A DNA stretch of 64,000 bases, taken from the NCBI RefSeq assembly GCF_002893095.1, contig NZ_PKQQ01000011.1, positions 1-64,000 on the forward strand, given 5' to 3'. Of this stretch, positions 1-10,936 are shown piece after piece. The position numbers and the translations under genes are program-made. Below the pieces are notes generated by a model. That model did no database searches and was not told where the DNA came from. It saw only the letters and a list, made by a program, of their open reading frames with translations. The stretch comes from Stenotrophomonas sp. VV52. Its GTDB lineage: Bacteria; Pseudomonadota; Gammaproteobacteria; Xanthomonadales; Xanthomonadaceae. How positions within the stretch are numbered: position 1 is the stretch's first letter; each line of letters opens with the position of its first letter.

Positions 1-2
1 CC

Positions 3-1496
3 AACATGGACGGCGTGCCGGGCCTGAGCTTTGACGGTATCGGACGTGGTGAGACCTACCACTACCGGTTCACCCTGCATCAGGGCGGCACCTACTGGTA
101 CCACAGCCACTCGGGGTTCCAGGAACAAGCCGGGCTCTATGGCCCGATCATCATCGACCCATTGGAGCCGGAGCCCTTCAGCTTCGATCGCGACTACGTC
201 GTGATGCTGAGCGATTGGACAGACCTGGACCCGACGGCCCTGTTCGATCGTTTGAAGAAGATGCCGGGCCATGACAATTACTACAAGCGCACGGTCGGCG
301 ATTTTGCGCGCGATGTGAAGCGCAACGGCCTGTCGGCCACGTTGGAAGATCGCAAGATGTGGGGCGTGATGCGGATGACGCCCACGGATCTGTCCGACGT
401 CAACGCCAACACCTACACCTACCTGATGAACGGCACGACCTCGCTGGGCAACTGGACCGGTTTGTTCCGCAGTGGCGAGAAGGTGCGCCTGCGTTTCATC
501 AATGGCTCTGCCATGACGTACTTCGATGTGCGTATTCCGGGGCTAAAGATGACCGTGGTGGCAGCAGATGGCTTGTATGTCCATCCGGTTTCCGTCGACG
601 AGTTCCGCATCGCGGTAGCAGAAACCTTCGATGTGATCGTGGAGCCCTCCGGGCAGGACGCATTCACCATCTTTGCCCAAGACTCCGGTCGCACCGGCTA
701 CGTCAGCGGCACGCTCGCCGTGCGCGAAGGATTACGCGCGCCCGTTCCGTCTGTGGATCCCCGGCCGCTGCTGACGATGGCAGACATGGGCATGGATCAT
801 GGATCGATGGATATGTCTGGCGGCAGCAAGGGCATGGAAGGCGGCTGTGGTGCGGCCATGGGCATGCCTGGCATGACCCCACCTGCCAGCGGTAACGCGA
901 CCTCGGCCCATGCAGGCCATGCGATGCCCGCCGCCGGCGATGGTGCCATGGCAGGCATGCAGCACGGGGGCATGCAATCACACCCTGCCAGCGAGACCAA
1001 CAATCCCCTGTTGGACAACCAGGCCATGAGCGTGAGTTCGCGCTTGGATGATCCGGGTAATGGCCTGCGCGATAACGGCCGTCATGTACTGACGTATTCC
1101 ATGCTCAAGAGCACCTTTGAAGACCCTGACGGACGCGACCCCGGTCGCGAGATCGAGCTGCATCTGACCGGACATATGGAGAAATTCTCCTGGGGCTTCA
1201 ACGGTCAGAAGTTCTCCGATGTCAAGCCGCTGCGGCTGAACTACGGCGAGCGTATGCGCATCGTATTGGTTAACGACACGATGATGACCCATCCCATCCA
1301 TTTGCACGGCATGTGGAGTGACGTGGAGGACGACAACGGCAACTTCATGGTGCGCAAGCACACGGTGGATATGCCGCCGGGTAGCCGACGCACGTATCGC
1401 GTGCGTGCCGATGCGTTGGGCAGCTGGGCGTTCCATTGCCACCTGCTTTATCACATGGAAGCCGGAATGATGCGCACGGTGAGGGTCGACGAATGA
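3..1496 (+). CDS. copA: CopA periplasmic multicopper oxidase (5' truncated by window edge)
   Basis: This is the C-terminal 497 residues of a copper-resistance multicopper oxidase. The frame is open from the first bases, so the start lies outside the window. Copper-ligand motifs are present: YWYHSHSG near bases 93-116, HPIHLHG near 1288-1308 and a terminal [12 protein letters not shown] near 1433-1468. Between about bases 780 and 975 lies a Met/His-rich stretch with many GM, MDH and MQH units, typical of CopA/PcoA of the Pseudomonas and Xanthomonas type and thought to bind Cu(I) in the periplasm. The known family role is oxidation of Cu(I) to less toxic Cu(II). The stop overlaps the copB start (ATGA), so the two genes are probably translationally coupled. 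The P-type ATPases further right share the name copA in some nomenclatures but are unrelated. Confidence 0.96.
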   Translation, partial: NMDGVPGLSFDGIGRGETYHYRFTLHQGGTYWYHSHSGFQEQAGLYGPIIIDPLEPEPFSFDRDYVVMLSDWTDLDPTALFDRLKKMPGHDNYYKRTVGDFARDVKRNGLSATLEDRKMWGVMRMTPTDLSDVNANTYTYLMNGTTSLGNWTGLFRSGEKVRLRFINGSAMTYFDVRIPGLKMTVVAADGLYVHPVSVDEFRIAVAETFDVIVEPSGQDAFTIFAQDSGRTGYVSGTLAVREGLRAPVPSVDPRPLLTMADMGMDHGSMDMSGGSKGMEGGCGAAMGMPGMTPPASGNATSAHAGHAMPAAGDGAMAGMQHGGMQSHPASETNNPLLDNQAMSVSSRLDDPGNGLRDNGRHVLTYSMLKSTFEDPDGRDPGREIELHLTGHMEKFSWGFNGQKFSDVKPLRLNYGERMRIVLVNDTMMTHPIHLHGMWSDVEDDNGNFMVRKHTVDMPPGSRRTYRVRADALGSWAFHCHLLYHMEAGMMRTVRVDE

Positions 1497-2770
1497 ACAT
1501 CAATAGACGCGATACCACCCTGACTGCGCTGACGCTGGCTATCTCGCTGGCCCTGGCCAATGCGGCCAGCGCCCAATCCATGCAGCACGGCTCCATGCCG
1601 ATGGAGCAGGGCGCGCAGACCCAGACTCAGGATCACTCTGCACAACAGGCGCCGACATCAAAACCTGCGCCAGCCCAAAAGCCTGCAACACCGGCCAAGC
1701 CGAGCGAAGCGACGATCGATCATGCGACGATGGGCCACGCCGCGCCGCAGGCTAAAGCAGCCGAGCCTGCCATGCAGGGCATGGACCATTCGCAAATGGG
1801 GCACGTCTCGCCCGCGAGCACACCTGCGGCGCCCACAGCACAGGCGCAGTCGATGCAGGGCATGGATCACAGTCAGATGGCACAGCCCGCTGCAGCCGAC
1901 ACCTCTAGTACGGCCACGCCTGCGATGCAGGGGATGGACCATTCCAAGATGGGGCACGGCGCGCCTCCGAGCACGCCCGCAACGCCCAAAGCGCAGACAC
2001 AGTCGATGCAGGGCATGGACCACAGTCAGATGGGACACGGGCCTGCAGTGCCAACGCAGCCGCGCACCCCGATACCCGCGGTGACGGACGCGGATCGCAA
2101 GGCGGCCATCGCGCCGGAACACGCGCATCCGGTGCATGACAACTCGATCAAGAGCTACGTGCTGCTCAATCGCCTGGAAGCCTGGGATGCCGATCCGGGC
2201 ACCGGGCTGGGCTGGGAGGGCCAGGCTTGGATCGGTACGGACCTCAATCGCGTCTGGCTCCGCAGTGAAGGCGAACGCACGGATGGTCAGACCGAGTCGG
2301 CTGATCTGGAAGTGCTCTACGGCCGCAGTATCTCCACGTGGTGGGATGTGGTGGCCGGTGTGCGTCATGACTTCAAGCCTGGGGCATCTCAAAACTTCGC
2401 CGCTATCGGTGTACAGGGCTTGGCGCCGATGAAGTTCGAAGTGTCCGCCACAGCCTATCTCGGCGAAGGGGGCCAGACTGCCGCCAATGTCGAGGCCGAG
2501 TACGAATTGCTGCTAACCAACCGGCTGATCTTGCAGCCGCTGGTGGAAGTCACCGCCTATGGCAAGAACGATCCATTGCGCGGGATAGGTTCGGGTCTGA
2601 GTACCGCTGAGGCGGGGCTACGACTTCGTTATGAGTTCACCCGAAAGTTCGCTCCCTACATCGGCGTGGTGTACGAGCGCGCGTTTGGCAATACCGCAGA
2701 CATGCGACGCGAGCATGGCGAGTCCTTTGAAGACACGCGCTTGGTCATCGGCCTTCGTACCTGGTTCTAA
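1493..2770 (+). CDS. copB: CopB outer-membrane copper resistance protein
   Basis: A 425-residue protein. I start it at the ATG that overlaps the copA stop (ATGA), because the residues MNINRRDT lead into a clean signal peptide ending near ANAASA. An upstream in-frame ATG at 1436 would lie inside copA. Residues about 30-185 are low-complexity, rich in Ala, Pro, Gln, Met and His, and hold four MQGMDHS-type repeats. The remaining ~220 residues (from about [17 protein letters not shown]) match the CopB/PcoB outer-membrane barrel domain and end in an aromatic residue (TWF), usual for an outer-membrane barrel. The family works with CopA in periplasmic copper sequestration or export. Confidence 0.95.
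   Translation: MNINRRDTTLTALTLAISLALANAASAQSMQHGSMPMEQGAQTQTQDHSAQQAPTSKPAPAQKPATPAKPSEATIDHATMGHAAPQAKAAEPAMQGMDHSQMGHVSPASTPAAPTAQAQSMQGMDHSQMAQPAAADTSSTATPAMQGMDHSKMGHGAPPSTPATPKAQTQSMQGMDHSQMGHGPAVPTQPRTPIPAVTDADRKAAIAPEHAHPVHDNSIKSYVLLNRLEAWDADPGTGLGWEGQAWIGTDLNRVWLRSEGERTDGQTESADLEVLYGRSISTWWDVVAGVRHDFKPGASQNFAAIGVQGLAPMKFEVSATAYLGEGGQTAANVEAEYELLLTNRLILQPLVEVTAYGKNDPLRGIGSGLSTAEAGLRLRYEFTRKFAPYIGVVYERAFGNTADMRREHGESFEDTRLVIGLRTWF
1772..2040 (+). repeat. In-frame Met/His repeats within copB
   Basis: Four copies of a unit encoding MQGMDHS plus K/QM start at 1772, 1853, 1925 and 2006, giving spacings of 81, 72 and 81 bases (27, 24 and 27 codons). The linkers are Pro/Ala-rich. These are probable Cu(I)-binding repeats and could expand or contract by slippage or recombination. 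Confidence 0.85.
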
Positions 2771-2782
2771 GGGGAACTGACA

Positions 2783-3553
2783 ATGAAATCCAACAAAAGG
2801 ATGTGGGTATGGCTCGGTGCCGGCGTGGGATTGGTTGCGGTCGCGGCAACTGCCACGGTCTCTCTGGGCGTGTACAACGTGGCCGCCGACGATCCGCATA
2901 GTCGCCCGGTGTATGCGCTACTTGAAACGGCGCGCGAGCGTTCCATTGAGGTGCGCGCCGCCAAGCTTCAGGTGCCCACGAACCTGGATGATCCTGAGCG
3001 TATCCGCCAGGGTGCGGGCAACTACAACGCCATGTGCGTGACCTGCCATCTTTCGCCAGAGGCGGCGGCCACCGAGATGAGCAAGGGCCTGTACCCCGCG
3101 CCACCGAACCTAAGCAAACAGTCGGTCGCTCCAGCTGAGGCGTTCTGGGTGATCAAGCACGGCATCAAGGCCAGCGGCATGCCCGCGTGGGGCGGCAGCA
3201 TGGACGATGAGTTCATCTGGAACATGTCGGCCTTCCTGCAGAAGCTGCCCACGCTGGACAAGGCCGGTTACCAGGCGTTGGTGGCCAGCAGTGATGGTCA
3301 TTCGCATGGCGGCGGCGAGACGCAAGGCCACCATGACGACGAAAAGGCCGAGGATCACCCTGCCCTATTCGAGCCGGGCAACAACTCCATGCCGCATGCG
3401 CACCCGCCGGGCGTGGACGACGATCACCACGGCCCGACACCCAGCGACACGGAAGTCGGGTTGGTGAGCCACGGCCATCCCGACGGCAAGGTGGAGTCGC
3501 ACCCTGCACCACACACGCCCGTGGCCGATGACGGCCATGCGCACACCCATTGA
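2783..3553 (+). CDS. Membrane-anchored cytochrome c with His-rich tail
   Basis: A 256-residue c-type cytochrome. The N-terminus (residues about 8-33) is a signal or membrane anchor. One haem-binding motif, CVTCH, is at residues 85-89. The likely distal ligand is Met133 in SGMPAWG. Residues after about 165 form a His/Asp/Gly-rich tail (HSHGGG, HHDDE, HAHPPG, DDDHHGP, ending HAHTH), unusual for a simple cytochrome and suggestive of metal binding. The gene starts 12 bases after copB with GGGGA upstream. Electron transfer in copper oxidation or detoxification is an inference from context. Confidence 0.9.
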   Translation: MKSNKRMWVWLGAGVGLVAVAATATVSLGVYNVAADDPHSRPVYALLETARERSIEVRAAKLQVPTNLDDPERIRQGAGNYNAMCVTCHLSPEAAATEMSKGLYPAPPNLSKQSVAPAEAFWVIKHGIKASGMPAWGGSMDDEFIWNMSAFLQKLPTLDKAGYQALVASSDGHSHGGGETQGHHDDEKAEDHPALFEPGNNSMPHAHPPGVDDDHHGPTPSDTEVGLVSHGHPDGKVESHPAPHTPVADDGHAHTH

Positions 3554-3572
3554 TCTCCTTGGAGCCCACGCA

Positions 3573-4082
3573 ATGAACGCAACAGCAATCTCGTTCACCC
3601 TCGCACTGGCACTGGCCGTCGTGTCCCCCGCAATGGCGCAGGCGACACAGCCGCACGCACATCACCCCGCTGCCGCGGCATCTGCGGACGTCGACGTCCC
3701 AGTCACTGCAGAGGCCGCGGTCGCCGTAGCGGAGCGTTTCAACAGGGCCCTGTCTAGCGGCGATCTGGCCACGGTCGAAGCCCTGCTCGCTGCCGACGTC
3801 CTCATCCTCGAGTCCGGGGGTGCCGAGCGCAGCCGCGAGGAATATCTGGGTCATCACGCAGTCAGCGATGCGGCATTCCTCAAGGGCGCCCATCGCCAGC
3901 TGCTCCGTCAGCGTGCACGCACCGCTGGTGAGTTCGCATGGGTCGGAACCGAAAGCGAGCTGCACGCCCAGAAAGACGGTAAGCCACTGACCGTCCAGAG
4001 CACCGAGACCATGGTGCTGAAGCAGACCACCGACGGTTGGCGGATCGCCCACATCCACTGGTCTTCGCGGACCAAGCGCTAA
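3573..4082 (+). CDS. Exported NTF2-like (DUF4440/SnoaL-type) protein
   Basis: A 169-residue protein. The ATG at 3573 is chosen because a GGAG lies about eight bases upstream and the product then begins with a clear signal peptide ending near SPAMAQA. An ATG at 3528 would overlap the cytochrome gene. After a His/Ala-rich linker (HAHHPAAAA), residues about 50-165 look like an NTF2/DUF4440 cone fold: helix VAVAERFNRALSSGD, then ILESGGAE, then a strand-rich half ending DGWRIAHIHWSS. Such proteins are common in copper operons. A catalytic role cannot be assigned from sequence; a periplasmic location is likely. Confidence 0.8.
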   Translation: MNATAISFTLALALAVVSPAMAQATQPHAHHPAAAASADVDVPVTAEAAVAVAERFNRALSSGDLATVEALLAADVLILESGGAERSREEYLGHHAVSDAAFLKGAHRQLLRQRARTAGEFAWVGTESELHAQKDGKPLTVQSTETMVLKQTTDGWRIAHIHWSSRTKR

Positions 4083-4096
4083 GCGGAGAACCAGAA

Positions 4097-4621
4097 ATGA
4101 AAACCTGCAGATTGAACCGACTGGCGTGGGCGGCTTTTGCGGTCGCCGGCCTGGGTGCCTGCACCCAAGCGGCTACACCCGCGCAATCCACCATCGCGCC
4201 CACTGCACAGGTCGTCCCGGAAACAGCCGACGCGACTCCAGCCGCCCTGCCACGCATGACCGTCCACAAGACCCCGACCTGCGGGTGCTGCGGTAGCTGG
4301 ATCGACCACGTGAAGAAGGCGGGGTTCACCGTGGATGTGCATGACATGGATGACCTGGGTCCGGTCAAGGAGCGCCTGGGTGTCCCCTATGCAAAGGGCT
4401 CCTGCCACACGGCCGAGGTCGACGGATACGTCATCGAAGGCCATGTCCCGGCCGAGGACATCAAGCGCCTCCTCGAAGAAAAGCCGGACGCACGCGGCCT
4501 GGTCCTGCCCGGAATGCCGCTCGGTTCGCCGGGCATGGAGGTCCCGGAAGGACGCCAGCAGCCGTATACGGTCGAGCTGGTCCATCACGACGGAACCACC
4601 GAACCCTTCGCACAGCATTGA
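4097..4621 (+). CDS. DUF411 metal-binding lipoprotein
   Basis: A 174-residue protein with a lipobox (GLGAC, Cys22), so it is probably anchored to a membrane facing the periplasm. The DUF411 domain (residues about 50-150) has the conserved KTPTCGCCGSW cysteine cluster, a second Cys in KGSCHTAEV and the VIEGHVPAEDI and GLVLPGMPLGSPGM motifs. Family members are found in copper-resistance loci and are thought to bind copper. The ATG at 4097, 14 bases after the preceding gene with GGAGA upstream, is preferred to an in-frame ATG at 4037. Confidence 0.9.
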   Translation: MKTCRLNRLAWAAFAVAGLGACTQAATPAQSTIAPTAQVVPETADATPAALPRMTVHKTPTCGCCGSWIDHVKKAGFTVDVHDMDDLGPVKERLGVPYAKGSCHTAEVDGYVIEGHVPAEDIKRLLEEKPDARGLVLPGMPLGSPGMEVPEGRQQPYTVELVHHDGTTEPFAQH

Positions 4622-4691
4622 TCCGCAAGAGCAACAGGGGGCGGTGTTGCGGGCGCGCCGATTCTCGTCCGCGATGAAGCAGGAGATCCAC

Positions 4692-5042
4692 ATGACTCAC
4701 CATTCCGAAGACCACCGGTCTCAGGCCATGAACGAGTGCATCGACAACTGCACGCAATGCCACGCGATTTGCCTTGAGACCATCAACTATTGCCTGAGCA
4801 AAGGAGGTGCCCACGCAGCCCCGGAGCACATCGCCCTGCTGGCGACGTGTGCCGATATCTGCGCCACCAGCGCCGACGCCATGTTGCGTGGCGCCAGCGC
4901 TCACTCGGTGGTTTGCAGTGCCTGCGCGGAGATCTGCCGCCAGTGCGCCGAAGCATGCGACGCCATGAACGACCCGGAGATGGCGCGCTGCGCCGAAGTT
5001 TGTCGCCGTTGCGCGGAAAGCTGCAGCGCCATGGCGGCTTGA
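4692..5042 (+). CDS. Cys-rich four-helix-bundle copper-binding protein
   Basis: A 116-residue protein with 16 cysteines spaced along amphipathic helices (CIDNCTQCHAIC, CADIC, CSACAEICRQC, CAEVCRRC). This matches the DUF326/Csp-like four-helix-bundle family, whose characterised members store many Cu(I) ions in the bundle core. The ATG at 4692 is chosen because AGGAGA lies six bases upstream; an in-frame ATG at 4674 (MKQEIH) is the alternative. No signal peptide is apparent, so this would be a cytosolic copper store, unlike the exported neighbours. Confidence 0.88.
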   Translation: MTHHSEDHRSQAMNECIDNCTQCHAICLETINYCLSKGGAHAAPEHIALLATCADICATSADAMLRGASAHSVVCSACAEICRQCAEACDAMNDPEMARCAEVCRRCAESCSAMAA

Positions 5043-5048
5043 CGCGTC

Positions 5049-5077
5049 GAGGATCCCGCCTGAGCGGCGGGATCCTC
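5049..5077 (+). terminator. Perfect 12-bp stem-loop after the four-helix-bundle gene
   Basis: Arms 5049-5060 and 5066-5077 are exactly complementary with a 5-base loop, starting seven bases after the stop codon. There is only a weak T content afterwards, so it may be a terminator with a poor U-tract or an mRNA-stabilising hairpin that separates copA-B from copC-D expression. Confidence 0.6.
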
Positions 5078-5204
5078 ATCTCAAATATCAAAAGCCGACC
5101 AACCGTGGTTTCGGTGACAGCCCGACACCTAACGCTTGTCGGATCCAACACAGCACGGCGCCGAACGGGGCTTTGCATCACATTCGCAATGAGGATTTAT
5201 CCCT

Positions 5205-5588
5205 ATGAAATCATCAAACGTCCTTCGCTCCTTCGCGCTCGTCCTCGCGATTGCGGCTGGGCAGTTCTCCCTGCAGATCGCGCACGCCCACGCCCCGCTG
5301 CAGCAGTCCACACCGGCGGCAAATGCGGTGGTGGCTTCGCCGGGCCAGATCGATCTCGTGTTCAACGAAACATTGATTCCGCGGGCGTCGCGTCTCAAGT
5401 TGCTCATGAAGCACGGCAGTTCCACCATGCCGATCGAGAATTTCACGACCGAGATCGTCAACAACGGTAAGACCCTGCGTGCCAAGTTGCCCCAGCCGCT
5501 GACTCCGGGCGTCTATACCGTGGAATACCGCGCCGTCGGTGGTGACAACCACCCCATGCCGGGCAGCTTCAGCTTCACGGTGCGCTGA
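5205..5588 (+). CDS. copC: CopC periplasmic copper-binding protein
   Basis: A 127-residue protein with a signal peptide likely cleaved after residues AHA (26-28), leaving His29 at the mature N-terminus as in Cu(II)-binding CopC proteins. The rest is a compact beta-barrel CopC domain with the hallmarks STPAANAVVASPG, DLVFNETL and the C-terminal GGDNHPMPGSFSF copper-site motif. GAGGA precedes the start. It lies 10 bases from copD and the two form the usual CopCD copper uptake/handling pair. Confidence 0.95.
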   Translation: MKSSNVLRSFALVLAIAAGQFSLQIAHAHAPLQQSTPAANAVVASPGQIDLVFNETLIPRASRLKLLMKHGSSTMPIENFTTEIVNNGKTLRAKLPQPLTPGVYTVEYRAVGGDNHPMPGSFSFTVR

Positions 5589-5598
5589 GGAGTCGCGA

Positions 5599-6528
5599 AT
5601 GTTCGACCTGTCGGCTTATGCACTGAGATTCCTGGAATACCTTGTCATCATGGTTCTTTTCGGGGTTCCACTCTTCGGTTGGTACGGGTCGCGTCGATCG
5701 GCACTCGCCGACGCCTTGGCCGGGTGGTCACTCATGGGCGTTCTATTGGCGGGTGCCGTAGCCGGTCTCGTGCTCACCGGGCTCGATGTCGTCTTCAAGA
5801 CCGCGGGCATCATGGGAATGCCGCTTGCCGAGGTTGATCGCGCATCGCTTGGCTGGTATCTGCTCGAGACGTCCGCGGGCCGGGCAGCCATGGCGAGAGG
5901 CGCGCTGCTGGTCGCCCTGATGTTCGTGCTCGGATGGCATCGTCGCCGCGGGAAGGTGGAGACCGCCTTCCCGCTGGGGGCGATGCTGGCGGGCGGCGCA
6001 CTCGCTTCGCTGGCATGGAACGGCCACGCCGCCGCTGGCGAGGGCTTGGCAGGCGCGGTCCGGCTTGCTGCAGGCATCGTCCATCTTCTCGCGGCAGGCG
6101 GCTGGATCGCAGCGGTCCTGATGTTCCTTGCCATGCTGCTGCGCGGCAAAGAGACGAACGGCAGCGGGCGTCTGCGATCAACGCATGACTTTCTGCATGG
6201 TTTTTCGACGCTGGGAACGATCTTCGTTGGTGCGCTCATCGTGTCCGGCATCGCGCACTACGGGGATCTCACCGCGTGGTCGTTTTCGGCCCTGTTCCAG
6301 AGCACCTACGGGAAGTTGCTGCTGTTCAAACTGGCCCTGTTCGCTGGAATGCTGGGTTTGGGAGCGCTGCACCGATGGACGCTGGTGCCGCGCTTGGAAC
6401 GAGCGCTGACCAGCGGAGATCCCGCGCAGGAGGTGCGGGCTTTGCGGCAGAGTGTTACGGCTGAGGCCGCGCTGGCCATCTTGATCCTGATTGTTGTTTC
6501 AGTGCTCGGGACGCTCAGCCCCGAATAG
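5599..6528 (+). CDS. copD: CopD inner-membrane copper transport protein
   Basis: A 309-residue polytopic membrane protein with about eight hydrophobic segments, matching CopD/PcoD. The ATG at 5599, preceded by GAGGAG, is chosen over an in-frame ATG at 5539 that would overlap copC. Conserved family features include a His-bearing segment (WNGHAAAG), [19 protein letters not shown] and the C-terminal [22 protein letters not shown]. Known family role: with CopC, moves copper into the cytoplasm, possibly to supply sensing or cuproenzymes. Confidence 0.93.
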   Translation: MFDLSAYALRFLEYLVIMVLFGVPLFGWYGSRRSALADALAGWSLMGVLLAGAVAGLVLTGLDVVFKTAGIMGMPLAEVDRASLGWYLLETSAGRAAMARGALLVALMFVLGWHRRRGKVETAFPLGAMLAGGALASLAWNGHAAAGEGLAGAVRLAAGIVHLLAAGGWIAAVLMFLAMLLRGKETNGSGRLRSTHDFLHGFSTLGTIFVGALIVSGIAHYGDLTAWSFSALFQSTYGKLLLFKLALFAGMLGLGALHRWTLVPRLERALTSGDPAQEVRALRQSVTAEAALAILILIVVSVLGTLSPE

Positions 6529-6589
6529 CTGTGTAACCCGCAATGGCACACTGCCTTGGCAGTCCATCCCCACTAAAGCGAGCATCGGC

Positions 6590-9011
<2,422 letters not shown>

Positions 9012-9016
<5 letters not shown>

Positions 9017-9054
9017 TTTGGATCAACTACACCCTCCTTGGCAAGGGGTAAGCT
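9012..9054 (+). promoter_or_regulatory. FNR/Anr-type site and -10 element upstream of the Cus genes
   Basis: TTGATTTGGATCAA at 9013-9026 is a perfect FNR/Anr consensus (TTGAT-N4-ATCAA), extended to a 16-base dyad by G9012 and C9027. A -10-like TAAGCT lies at 9049-9054, which predicts a transcription start at about 9061. The dyad centre (9019.5) is then at -41.5, the class II activator position. The box overlaps the ATPase stop codon. Regulation by oxygen status is inferred. Confidence 0.6.
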
Positions 9055-9060
9055 GCGGTC

Positions 9061-9483
9061 ATGGCCCGCCTTCGCCACCGGAAATGGTTCCAGCGCACCG
9101 TCCTCCTCGCGATGGCGGCGCTGCTCTGGTCCCAGCTCGCATTAGCCGGACATGGCGAGTGCCTGGATCTCCCAGGTTCGCCGGCCGCACTCGTCACTGC
9201 CGCCAGCGACGCCCGACACGGCCACGGCCATGACTGCGATGCCTTGCTCCCCTCGGCGAGCAAGGCGCTGTGCGACGCACACTGCACCGAAGGTGACATC
9301 TCGGCGAACAGTGGGCGTATCCCACCGGTCCCGCCGCTGCTCGCCGGCGACTGGCACTCCTGGGTCGCGGTGGCTGATGGCGCGGATGGCTCCCACGTGG
9401 CCACGTCCATCCGGGTCGACTCGCCCCCCAGACCTGCCTGGCACCGACCAACCGCCCACCCAGCGGCCCTCCTGCTGATTTGA
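9061..9483 (+). CDS. Exported His/Cys-containing protein of unknown function
   Basis: A 140-residue protein with a signal peptide (residues about 1-29, ending LALAG). The mature part contains CLD, a His cluster (RHGHGHDC), CDAHC and a Pro-rich middle (RIPPVPPLL). No family is recognised. Its place just upstream of a CusCBA-like system resembles small periplasmic proteins that precede RND metal pumps (a CzcI- or CusF-like position), but it lacks the CusF motif. The start coincides with the predicted transcription start of the FNR-type promoter, so translation may be leaderless, or the true start may be the in-frame ATG at 9112. Confidence 0.65.
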   Translation: MARLRHRKWFQRTVLLAMAALLWSQLALAGHGECLDLPGSPAALVTAASDARHGHGHDCDALLPSASKALCDAHCTEGDISANSGRIPPVPPLLAGDWHSWVAVADGADGSHVATSIRVDSPPRPAWHRPTAHPAALLLI

Positions 9484-9613
9484 TGCCCGAACGCTGACTG
9501 CCCCGCACCTCCTGTGCGGCGCAGTGCTCTGCGTTCGTGCCGTGCTGCATCACGGCATGTGCTCCTGCCCTCGTCCGAGCGACCTGCGTCGCTTCGGCCC
9601 AAGGACATCTGAC

Positions 9614-10936
9614 ATGGCATCCCCGTTCGACCGACTGCAGGCCAGGCGCCTGCTTCCTCGCCCGCTGTTCCGCCGGCGGCCACCGCTCCGGCACCTGCTT
9701 CCCTGCCTGCTCGCCAGCACCTTGTGGACGCTGGCGCTGCCTGTGTCGGCCACCGACCCTGTCCCGGGGCACAGCCTCGAGTCGATCCGCGTCTGGGTTC
9801 TCGAACACAACCCCGAGCTGCGGGTACTGGACCTCGAAGCCCAGGCCGCCGAGGCGCGAATCCTGCCTGCAGGCGCACTGCCTGATCCGTCTGCGTCGGT
9901 GGGCTTCAGCGGCCTGGATCCGGACAAGCCCTGGCGGACTCCCGATGCCGGTCGCGAAGTCTCCTACGCCCTGCGCCAGCGCTTCCCGCTCTGGGGCAAG
10001 CGCGGCCTGGCGCGGACCGTCGCCAGCCAGGACGCGGTCGCGCTCGGCCTCGACCGCGTCACCGCGACGCGCGACCTCTTGGCTGATGCCGAGGCGGCCT
10101 ACGCACGCTACTGGCACGCAGACCAGGCGGTCGCTGTGCTCGATCGGCGCATCGTCCTCCTCCGCCAGATCGAAGAGATCGCCGGCGTTCGCTACGCCCT
10201 GGGCCGTGCGGCACAGCAGGACGCGATCCGTGCCCAGGTCGAGCAGACCAGCCTCCAGCGCGAGCGGATCGAGCGCCTCGCGGCCAAACAGGAGGCAGTC
10301 GCTACGCTCAACGCCGTGCTCGGCCGCCGCTCCGATGCGCCGCTGACCACCCCCGATGAGGCGCCCCGCCTCTTCGTTCGCAGCGCTTCGCTGGCCGAAG
10401 CGCTGGATGGCGCCGATGCGCATCCGGCAGTGCGTTCGCAGCGCGCCCGCGCCGAGGCCGCCCGCACGAACGTGGTGCTGGAGCGTCGCAACCGGTATCC
10501 CGATATCACCGTGGGCGTGGGCGCGATGCAACTCGGCAATGGGATCGAAAGCACCGAGCTGATGCTGGAGGTGGAGATCCCGTTCCAGCAGCGCGCCCGA
10601 CGCGAGCGCGAGCGCGAATCCCGTCTGCTCGAAGACGCAGCACTCGCCCGCATGGACGCCACGCTTCGGAACGTCGAAGAGCGCGGCGCCTCCGCCTGGG
10701 CACAGTGGACCAGCGCACGCGAACGCCGCGGACTGATCGAAAACACGCTGCTGCCGCAGGCGGACGCCACCTGGCAGTCCGCGCTGGCCAGCTACCAGGT
10801 CGGTGAAGTCGACTTCGGGACGCTGCTGGAAGCACTCAATGAATGGCAGGGCGCCGACCTCGCACGGGTCGACGCGCTGCGTGACGAACTGTTGGGCGCC
10901 GCCGCCGTGCGCGCCATCGAAGGAGAGATCCGATGA
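9614..10936 (+). CDS. cusC: TolC-like outer-membrane factor of a metal RND system (CusC-like)
   Basis: A 440-residue outer-membrane efflux protein with a basic N-terminal signal region and two TolC repeats: long Ala/Arg/Glu-rich helices with repeats such as LEAQAAEARILPAGALPDPSASVG in the first half and REREREFSRLLED-like coils in the second. It forms the outer-membrane channel for the CusB/CusA-like partners directly downstream. The ATG at 9614 with AAGGA upstream is chosen; an in-frame ATG at 9524 would add 30 residues that do not look like a signal peptide. The stop overlaps the next start (ATGA). Confidence 0.88.
   Translation: MASPFDRLQARRLLPRPLFRRRPPLRHLLPCLLASTLWTLALPVSATDPVPGHSLESIRVWVLEHNPELRVLDLEAQAAEARILPAGALPDPSASVGFSGLDPDKPWRTPDAGREVSYALRQRFPLWGKRGLARTVASQDAVALGLDRVTATRDLLADAEAAYARYWHADQAVAVLDRRIVLLRQIEEIAGVRYALGRAAQQDAIRAQVEQTSLQRERIERLAAKQEAVATLNAVLGRRSDAPLTTPDEAPRLFVRSASLAEALDGADAHPAVRSQRARAEAARTNVVLERRNRYPDITVGVGAMQLGNGIESTELMLEVEIPFQQRARRERERESRLLEDAALARMDATLRNVEERGASAWAQWTSARERRGLIENTLLPQADATWQSALASYQVGEVDFGTLLEALNEWQGADLARVDALRDELLGAAAVRAIEGEIR

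Noticed and set aside
1772..2040. Regularly spaced repeats in copB, considered as CRISPR or tandem DNA repeats
   Set aside because: Spacing stays in frame (27, 24, 27 codons) and repeats encode Met/His motifs; no conserved palindromic repeat with unique spacers.
9031..9050. CueR-type operator (ACCCTCCTTGGCAAGGGGTA) before the Cus genes
   Set aside because: The arms are imperfect and no TTGAC-like -35 lies 19 bases before the -10, unlike the clear MerR site at 15608; the FNR-type arrangement fits better.
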